A stretch of 38,495 nt of DNA, taken from NCBI GenBank assembly GCA_035293845.1, contig DATGMB010000142.1:1-38495 (forward strand), in the 5' to 3' direction. The translations under genes were made by a program, and so were the position numbers. This stretch comes from DATGMB01 sp035293845. Lineage in GTDB: Bacteria > Acidobacteriota > Terriglobia > Bryobacterales > Bryobacteraceae. Below are positions 32,983-38,495 of this stretch, in pieces (the first letter of the stretch is position 1; each line of letters starts with the position of its first letter). The notes below the pieces were generated by a model. That model searched no databases, was not told where the DNA came from, and worked only from the letters and a program-made list of their open reading frames with translations.

Positions 32983-35618
32983 TACCGGTTCCTCCCGCTC
33001 GCGAGCCCGCACGATGCAGTCCCCTGGAGAATGCACGCGCCTCCGCCACCGAACGCCGGACCCAGGGCCGGCACCGGCGGAGCCGGATTCGCCACGGCCG
33101 GCAGCGTCAGCCCGACCGCCGGATACGAATATGCCGCGCCTGTGAAGTCCAGTCCATTGCCGTCATCCATCCAGCCGCGCTCGCCCCGCGCCTTGAACCC
33201 GTTCTCGATGGTCTCGCTCGCCCCCGCCAGCAGCCCGGATGGATCGTACCGGTAGGAGTTGACCACCCCCTGCGACGGATTCGAGATCGCCACCACGTTG
33301 CCGTCGCCGTCGAAATGGTAGTAATACGCCGCGCCGTCCGGCGTGATCTTCCACAGCAGCCCCAGCCCATAGACATACCAGGCCACCGGCGAATTATCCG
33401 CCGCGGCCTCCATCACCAGCCGCGGACGCCCGCCCGCAAGGTCGTAGACGAAGCGGCGGTCCGTGCCGTCGACTGTCCGCACGACGCGCAGCCCCGTGCT
33501 GTCGTACGTATACGCGGTCGCATGCGCCGCGTTGAAGCTGTTCAGCCGGGCGAAGCCGTCGTATCCCGCCGCGATGTTCACCCCGCCCGTAACCACCGTC
33601 AGGAACCCGCGCGCGTCGTACTGGAAAAACTGGTCGTCGCTGCGGCCCACCGGAAGCCCGGCGGCATTGAATGTCGCGGTGTAATCGGTGATGGCCGGCG
33701 CCGAGGCCAACGGCTCGACCGCATTCACACCCGTGCGATCTCCCGCCGCGTCATACGTGTAGCTGTAGCCCGCGACCAGCGTGCCATCCGCGCCCATGCT
33801 CGCGATCGCCGTCAGTCGCCGCGCCGCATCGTACTGATAGATCGCGACCGGCCCCGAGGTGTTCAGGCTCACCGGATATCCGGCCGCATCGTACTTGTAG
33901 ACCGCGAAATTCCCGAGCCAGTCCGTCACTTGCGTCAGCCGGTGCGCGTGGTCGTACTGATACGTCACCTTTTTGCCGCCCGGCAGCGTCATCGAGGTCA
34001 GATTCCCGCCGGCATCGTAGGCATACGCGATCTGGTTGCCGAACGAATCGGTGTAGCCTGTCAGCCGGTTCAGCCCGTCGCGCTGCTGACCGGAAAGGTC
34101 CACCGTAACGCTGCTTTGCCCGGCCGCGAGCGACGCAATGGCCGTCCCCGCTCCGTAGCCCGCCTGAATCGCCGCTCCGCCCGGATCCTTCCGGATCGAG
34201 GGCCGCGCCGCGCCGTCGTAGCTGTAGGTCCACTGGCCGCCCAGCGCGTCCGTGAACATCGCCAACAGCCCGTTGGCGTCGTACTGGTAGCCGGTCTGAT
34301 CCCCGGCCGCGTCGCTGATCGCCGTGATCGCGCCGCCGGCCGAGCGCGTGGCCGTCGAGGTCCCACCGGCCGGATTCGTCACCGCGACCAGGTTGCCGCC
34401 GCCGTCATATTTGAGCGTCCACACGTTGCCGTTCGGATCGGTGATGTGCGCCGGCCCGGCCGCCGTATAGTCTGCGCGCCACTGGTTCCCCGCGTTGTCC
34501 GTCACCGAAACCAGATTCCCGGCGCTGTTGTAAGCGAAGGTCACGGTCTCCCCCGCCCCGTTGACCGCCTTGGTCCGGCGCCCCGCCGCGTCGTAGCTGT
34601 AGGAAACCGTGTTGCCGTTTCCGTCCGTCACGGATTCGAGCAGCCCCGCCGCGTTCGAAATGTAAAACGACGCATCGCCGTTGCCGTCCCGCACACGGAT
34701 CTGCTCCGGCATCTGCGGCGTGTCGTACTGCCGCACCGCGCCATCGGGCGTGGTCACGGACGCCACCGAGTTGTACGGCGGGTCCGCCGTGAACGTGATT
34801 GCGAAGGATGCGCTGCCGTATGTGATGCCCGCCAGATTCCCCGCGCCGTCATACTGGTAAGCGACGGTCTGCCCGTCGGCATTGGTCGTGCCCGTCAACT
34901 GGTTGCCGGAATAGGAGTACGCAACCGTCCGGCCCGCCGAATCCGAAACGCGGGTGATGTGCCCCGCGCCGTCGTAGCTGAAATTCACCGTCCGCCCGCG
35001 ATAATGCGCCACGGTGAGCCGCCCCGCGCCGTCATAGTCGAGCGTCACGCGGTTCACGCCGCCATCCTGGATGGCCGCGAGGTGCCCGTCCGCGCGGAAC
35101 AGCCGCACCGTCGGCGTGCCGGCCGCCGCCAGCGCATAGCTCCCGTCGGCCTTCTGCGTCAGCGTGTCCGCCGTCGCCGTGACCGGGAAAAACCCGTTGC
35201 TCGCCGCCGCGAAAACATCCACCCGCCCCGACCCGCGAACCAGTGTCACCGTCCCGTCGGGGTTGGCCGTAATCTGGTCTCCCAGGCTGAAGGTCCAGCC
35301 CGTTCCGAACGGCCCGGCGGACCCGTTGTCCATATTGAACGCTCGATCGAGCGAGAAGCCCGGCGCCGGCCCACCGAACGGCAGGTCCGTAACTTTCACA
35401 TAAAGCGCCAGATTCGAGAGATTGACGGCGATTTGTGGAGATCCCGGCGTAGCACAGAGGGAACCCTGGCAGAGGGAATCGTACGCCGTGTAGGGATTCT
35501 CCTGCGGACCGCCGAGTGGCGCCTGGGCGCAGCCGCGGCACCCGGCAAAACCGGATTCCGCAGCGGCGAGCAGCCCCGCAAGCGCCAATATTTTGTTAAA
35601 AATAGCACAACGGGCCAC
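32982..35618 (-). CDS. exported YD-repeat (RHS) protein without toxin tail
   Basis: An 878-residue protein starting at GTG with a signal peptide (MARCAIFNKILALAGLLAAA). FAGC near residue 26 could serve as a lipobox, though Phe at -3 is atypical. A DUF6531-like N-terminal domain (YDRAF-like SLDRAFNMDNG, FGTGWTFSLGD) leads into about 20 YD repeats (YDGAGRLTVAHYRGRTV, YDAAGRRTKAVNGAG and others). These in RHS and teneurin proteins wrap into a hollow beta shell. The core end is degenerate: RYDPSGLLAGASETIENGFK leads to a short Pro/Gly/Ala tail. The usual DPxG-type autoprotease motif and a variable toxin domain are absent. A structural or adhesive surface role is inferred. Confidence 0.9.
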   Translation of the reverse strand: MARCAIFNKILALAGLLAAAESGFAGCRGCAQAPLGGPQENPYTAYDSLCQGSLCATPGSPQIAVNLSNLALYVKVTDLPFGGPAPGFSLDRAFNMDNGSAGPFGTGWTFSLGDQITANPDGTVTLVRGSGRVDVFAAASNGFFPVTATADTLTQKADGSYALAAAGTPTVRLFRADGHLAAIQDGGVNRVTLDYDGAGRLTVAHYRGRTVNFSYDGAGHITRVSDSAGRTVAYSYSGNQLTGTTNADGQTVAYQYDGAGNLAGITYGSASFAITFTADPPYNSVASVTTPDGAVRQYDTPQMPEQIRVRDGNGDASFYISNAAGLLESVTDGNGNTVSYSYDAAGRRTKAVNGAGETVTFAYNSAGNLVSVTDNAGNQWRADYTAAGPAHITDPNGNVWTLKYDGGGNLVAVTNPAGGTSTATRSAGGAITAISDAAGDQTGYQYDANGLLAMFTDALGGQWTYSYDGAARPSIRKDPGGAAIQAGYGAGTAIASLAAGQSSVTVDLSGQQRDGLNRLTGYTDSFGNQIAYAYDAGGNLTSMTLPGGKKVTYQYDHAHRLTQVTDWLGNFAVYKYDAAGYPVSLNTSGPVAIYQYDAARRLTAIASMGADGTLVAGYSYTYDAAGDRTGVNAVEPLASAPAITDYTATFNAAGLPVGRSDDQFFQYDARGFLTVVTGGVNIAAGYDGFARLNSFNAAHATAYTYDSTGLRVVRTVDGTDRRFVYDLAGGRPRLVMEAAADNSPVAWYVYGLGLLWKITPDGAAYYYHFDGDGNVVAISNPSQGVVNSYRYDPSGLLAGASETIENGFKARGERGWMDDGNGLDFTGAAYSYPAVGLTLPAVANPAPPVPALGPAFGGGGACILQGTASCGLASGRNR

Positions 35619-35643
35619 AGTCGTGAGTGTAGCAAAATCGACC

Positions 35644-35664
35644 CTGGCTAAAGGCTATAGCCAG
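35644..35664. promoter_or_regulatory. inverted repeat in the divergent RHS / S4-protein gap
   Basis: CTGGCTA (35644-35650) and TAGCCAG (35658-35664) form a perfect 7-base inverted repeat in the 92-base gap between the two divergent genes. An extended -10-like TGCTACACT (minus strand, ending at 35626) sits between it and the RHS start. It is a candidate operator; no regulator is known. Confidence 0.3.
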
Positions 35665-35710
35665 TACTGGGACCGTGCCGAAACCGTAGGCCGCGGGTCA
35701 CAATGAGGAC

Positions 35711-36088
35711 ATGACCGGCGTCCGCATCGACAAATGGCTCTGGGCCGCCCGTTTCTTCAAGACCCGCTCTCAGGCCGAACGAGCCTGCGAACTCGGCCGG
35801 ATCGAGTCCAACGGCCAGACCGCCAAGCCGGCGCGGGAGGTCAAACCGGGAGATTCGCTCAAAATTAAGACGCAAGGCGGTATTTTTGCGGTAGAAGTGC
35901 TCGGTTTAAGCGAAATTCGCGGCCCCGCTCCGGTAGCCCAGGCGCTCTACCGCGAAACCGAGGAGAGCCGCGAAGCCCGCCGCCTGGCCGCCGAAGCCCG
36001 CCGCTCCGCCCCGCACTTCGAGGGCTACCGCGAAGGCAAACCGTCCACCAAGGACCGGCGGCAGCTTCGGAAGTTGCGCGGGCGCTGA
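35711..36088 (+). CDS. S4-domain RNA-binding protein, Hsp15-like
   Basis: A 125-residue protein with an N-terminal S4 domain (residues about 3-65: RIDKWLWAARFFKTRSQAER, ACELGRIESNG and KPGDSLKIKT). This matches the Hsp15/HslR family that binds 50S subunits carrying nascent chains and helps recycle them. The C-terminal basic tail (KPSTKDRRQLRKLRGR) is also typical. GAGG lies close to the ATG. It converges on the minus-strand gene ending at 36097. Confidence 0.9.
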   Translation: MTGVRIDKWLWAARFFKTRSQAERACELGRIESNGQTAKPAREVKPGDSLKIKTQGGIFAVEVLGLSEIRGPAPVAQALYRETEESREARRLAAEARRSAPHFEGYREGKPSTKDRRQLRKLRGR

Positions 36089-36096
36089 CTCGACCT

Positions 36097-36788
36097 TCAA
36101 AGCGGCTCGTCCGCGATCAGTTTTCCGGGTTTTCCGTCCTCCATGCAGGCATAGCGCCGCCGCCGGCCATAGATCCCCGCGGAGGTCCAGGAAAGGTGCA
36201 CCTCAACGCGCTGGTCCGACGCGTGATCCCCGCATTCCCAATCCAGCACGTCCACCGGGCCCGTCGCGCTTCTCAGCGCCTCCCATTCCTCCTTCAGCAG
36301 ATACAACGGCTTGTCCGGCGTCGAACTCGTCCCAAATGCATGCAGCCGCGGGTTGGTTTTGGAAACCCCGACCACCACGCCGTAACTCTTTCCGCACGGC
36401 ACGGCTTCCGTCTGGATGTAGAACTCCGTCGCGTTGCCGTCGTGATCGTAGTCCTCAAGCTGCATCATCTGAACGACGGGACGCTTCCGGACAATCGCCG
36501 CCAAATCTTCATGTTGCGCGGTCTCGAAATCTTTTTCATCCGGCGCCCATCGCTGGATCATTGCCACCGGTTTTTCGGCTCCGAACGATCCTCAAAGAGC
36601 GGCGGCAAGGATAGCCGGTCGAACGCGATGCGACCTCGCATCCGCACTAATTCCAAATCCCCGGCTTCGCCGTAGGCAAAGCCCTGACAGGGACAATAGA
36701 CCAGACCGTCTGCTTCGGGACCGCATTCCGGCTTCGGCGCCGACTTCCAGTGCAGCTGCCAGATCTCCCCCACCCCATTCACCGTCAC
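36097..36788 (-). pseudogene. uncharacterised protein gene split by a frameshift
   Basis: Two minus-strand frames appear to be one gene. The first begins at GTG 36788, with GAGGAG 4 bases upstream (VTVNGVGEIWQLHWKSAPKP, then a CPCQGFAYGEAGD segment), and runs into a stop just past 36561. The second reads SFGAEKPVAMIQRWAPDEK and continues without a break through QLEDYDHDGNATEFYIQT to the stop at 36097. A one-base deletion between about 36575 and 36590 joins them into a protein of about 230 residues. If the shift is real, only the 3' half is made, from a GTG at 36567. No signal peptide was seen at either start. Family not recognised. DYDHDGNATEF resembles a calcium-binding FG-GAP/EF-hand-like turn. 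Confidence 0.6.
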
Positions 36789-37905
36789 CGCGCTCCTCGC
36801 GCGCCGTAGGCGTCGGGTACTCCGCCACCCAATCCGCGCCAGCCTGCAGATCATGAACCTGCGCCACTCCCACCAGCGAATCCGCCGCGCCGTAATACAG
36901 CAGCCAGCGCCCGCCGAACCACACCAATCCCTCGGCGAATGTCGTCCCCGCCGCGTACTGGCCGGTCTTCTCCCACGCCATCTCCGGCCGCAACACAGGC
37001 GCATCCGTCCGCGCGATCAGCCGCGCCGGATCGTCCGCCGCGAACAGCGCCTCGCCCGCAGCGTAGGCGCCGTCCGCCGCGTTCCTTCCGTTATAGATCG
37101 CCACGATCCCGTGCTCGGTCAGCACCGGCGGCGGCCCCACTTCCGGGAAGCTGCTATCGAACCGCCCGGCGCGCTTCGACAGCACCGCGACCGGCTCGCC
37201 GCGCGCGTCCTCGACCGGCCTCCAGTGAATGAGGTCCTCCGACGTCGCGAGCCGCACCGTTCCCTCGCCCCAGTACATCCAGTACTTCCCGCCGACGCGG
37301 GCCGCCACCAGCCGCCCGCCGGCAAGACGCGTCACGATCCCCGCCGATTTATACGAAAGCGCGCCGTACTTTCCCACCGTCCCGAGCGCCGGCCCGTGCT
37401 TCGTCCAATGCACCAGGTCGCGCGAGGTGGCGATGCCCACGTCCGTCTTGCGCCGGTTCCATTGCGTGTAAGTCAGAACATAGGTGCCGTCCTCGCTCTC
37501 GACGATACGCGGATCTTCGCAGCCTCCCGGCCATTCGCGCTCCTTTTCCGAATCGTTGGCCGGATACAGCACCGGCTCGGGCCGCCGCGTGAAGTGGATT
37601 CCATCCGCGCTCTCCGCCAGGCCCAGCCGCGAGGTGTGCAGCCCGATCCGCATCTCGCCGGTATCGTCCTCCGCCCGGTAGAGCACGTAGACCTTGCCGC
37701 CCCGAACCACCGCCGCGGGATTGAAAGTGTGGAGCGATTCCCACCGCACCGTCCCGCCATCCACCGGATTGCGGAATACCGTTTCCGGGAGCGGCGCGAT
37801 CACCGGATTGCCTTCCGCCGGCCGCGTAAACGGCGCAATCTCCCATCCGGACGGTATATCCGCCGCCCACAAACCCGCCGCCAGCAGGATCACTAGACGT
37901 CGCAT
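36592..37905 (-). CDS. exported GH130/DUF377-type glycosidase or glycoside phosphorylase, altered 3' end
   Basis: A five-bladed beta-propeller protein of the GH130 (mannoside phosphorylase and mannosidase) type. The ATG at 37905 is preferred over a TTG at 37923 and gives a signal peptide (MRRLVILLAAGLWAAD). Family marks are SLHTFNPAAVV, the GCEDPRIVES motif (EDPR at about 130-133), the EVGPPPVLTEHG turn and, near the end, YYGAADSLVGVA. After VAEYPT, about 65 more codons continue to the stop at 36592. These are basic and low-quality and lie antiparallel in frame to the convincing coding of the next gene. In another frame a TGA at 36787-36785 would overlap that gene's start as GTGA, so a one-base indel near 36810 probably removed the true stop. 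Signal peptides are common for secreted GH130. Confidence 0.8.
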   Translation of the reverse strand: MRRLVILLAAGLWAADIPSGWEIAPFTRPAEGNPVIAPLPETVFRNPVDGGTVRWESLHTFNPAAVVRGGKVYVLYRAEDDTGEMRIGLHTSRLGLAESADGIHFTRRPEPVLYPANDSEKEREWPGGCEDPRIVESEDGTYVLTYTQWNRRKTDVGIATSRDLVHWTKHGPALGTVGKYGALSYKSAGIVTRLAGGRLVAARVGGKYWMYWGEGTVRLATSEDLIHWRPVEDARGEPVAVLSKRAGRFDSSFPEVGPPPVLTEHGIVAIYNGRNAADGAYAAGEALFAADDPARLIARTDAPVLRPEMAWEKTGQYAAGTTFAEGLVWFGGRWLLYYGAADSLVGVAQVHDLQAGADWVAEYPTPTAREERGDGEWGGGDLAAALEVGAEAGMRSRSRRSGLLSLSGLCLRRSRGFGISADARSHRVRPAILAAAL

Positions 37906-37943
37906 CTCCGCTATTCTCCCCAACCAGCTATCCTAAACCGATA

Positions 37944-38495
37944 ATGATGAAAACCCGCCTGCTTGCGGTATTCGTTCTTCCCACGGCCCTATGCGCCCAA
38001 ACGATCGTCATTCACAACGCCCGTGTCGTCGATGGCACCGGCACGCCTGCTGTGGTGGCGACGGTCGTGGTCCGGGACGGCCGCATCGCCGCCGTCGCGC
38101 CCGATGCCGCCATTCCCGCCGGCGCCCGCGTGGTCGAAGCCGCGGGCCGCACGCTGCTCCCCGGTCTCTTCGATCTCCACACCCACGCCCGCGCGTCCGC
38201 CGCGCCCACCGGCTCGACGCTCGCGGGCGACTGGCCCAAGGATCTCGCGGCCTACCTTGCCTGCGGCGTCACCTCGATCGACGACTTCGGCAACTACGGC
38301 GAGCAGTTCGAACCCATGCGCCGCCTGCTCTCGACGGGCGCCGTCGCCGGCCCCCGCGTGCACCTCGCGGCCCGCATCTCCCCGCCCGAGGGCCACGGCA
38401 CCGAGGGCGGCCAGGGCGACATGTTCACGCTCGAAGCCGCCACGCCCGAGCAGGCCCACTTCGTGATGCAAAAGGCGCTCGCCTGGCGCCCCGAC
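37944..38495 (+). CDS. exported amidohydrolase (imidazolonepropionase-like), 3' end beyond window
   Basis: 184 codons are visible and the frame is open at the right edge. A signal peptide (MMKTRLLAVFVLPTALCAQ) is followed by the N-terminal beta-sandwich strands of an amidohydrolase (IVIHNARVVDGTGTPAV, VVRDGRIAAVAPDA). Then come the metal-binding HxH in GLFDLHTHAR (His about 76 and 78) and the ACGVTSIDDFGNYG loop. Exported amidohydrolases of this group act as prolidase-like or imidazolonepropionase-like hydrolases; the substrate cannot be told from this part. Two ATGs stand in tandem. A TATCCT hexamer (37929-37934) is a possible -10. It is divergent from the GH130 gene with only 38 bases between starts. 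Confidence 0.88.
   Translation, partial: MMKTRLLAVFVLPTALCAQTIVIHNARVVDGTGTPAVVATVVVRDGRIAAVAPDAAIPAGARVVEAAGRTLLPGLFDLHTHARASAAPTGSTLAGDWPKDLAAYLACGVTSIDDFGNYGEQFEPMRRLLSTGAVAGPRVHLAARISPPEGHGTEGGQGDMFTLEAATPEQAHFVMQKALAWRPD

Noticed and set aside
33315..35651. 778-codon plus-strand frame
   Set aside because: Antisense to the YD-repeat gene; the apparent periodicity mirrors the YD repeats and the composition is Arg/Val/His-rich shadow.

Overview
The window is a GC-rich (roughly two thirds G+C by eye) bacterial chromosome segment with tightly packed genes. No gene-free stretch exceeds about 210 bases, and no rRNA, tRNA, CRISPR array, transposase or phage gene was seen. The gene content points to Acidobacteriota, probably a Solibacter/Bryobacter-like lineage. 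The signs are many exported proteins, tandem S9 peptidases, a carboxypeptidase-regulatory-like domain inside a macroglobulin, secreted glycosidases and a YD-repeat protein. This placement is an inference from gene style, not from a marker gene.

Layout. 1-5166 (-) is a large alpha-2-macroglobulin running off the left edge. It is divergent from a small membrane protein (5329-6138, +). 6129-10661 (-) holds a secreted unknown protein whose Shine-Dalgarno sequence lies inside a perfect hairpin, a PaaK/CapK-like adenylating enzyme, a SphA-like outer-membrane barrel and an exported alpha/beta hydrolase of unusually AT-rich composition. 10833-14727 (+) is a tandem pair of exported S9 peptidases with overlapping ends. 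14732-16000 is a toxin-antitoxin patch: an intact DUF1778/GNAT (TacA/TacT-like) pair on the minus strand, divergent from a decayed ParD/ParE-like pair.

16144-25623 (+) is a complex I operon in the order nuoC-D-I-J-K-L-M-N-H. It holds all the membrane-arm genes except nuoA, and only nuoC, nuoD and nuoI of the peripheral arm. nuoA, nuoB, nuoE, nuoF and nuoG are not in the window. NuoC has an Ala/Pro-rich N-terminal extension and NuoL a His-rich insertion. An exported GH36 alpha-galactosidase (25682-27856) follows.

35618-27866 (-) looks like one operon: a YD-repeat (RHS) protein without a toxin tail; a secreted protein of eight Cys-bracketed beta-sandwich repeats that itself ends in a YD repeat; a GH88-type glycosidase; and a membrane-anchored small protein. 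This is the best candidate in the window for an undescribed system. The right end carries an Hsp15-like S4 protein, an exported GH130-type gene whose 3' end and downstream partner both seem damaged by single-base indels, and the start of an exported amidohydrolase cut by the right edge.

Many very long open frames antisense to real genes are GC-bias shadows and were left out.
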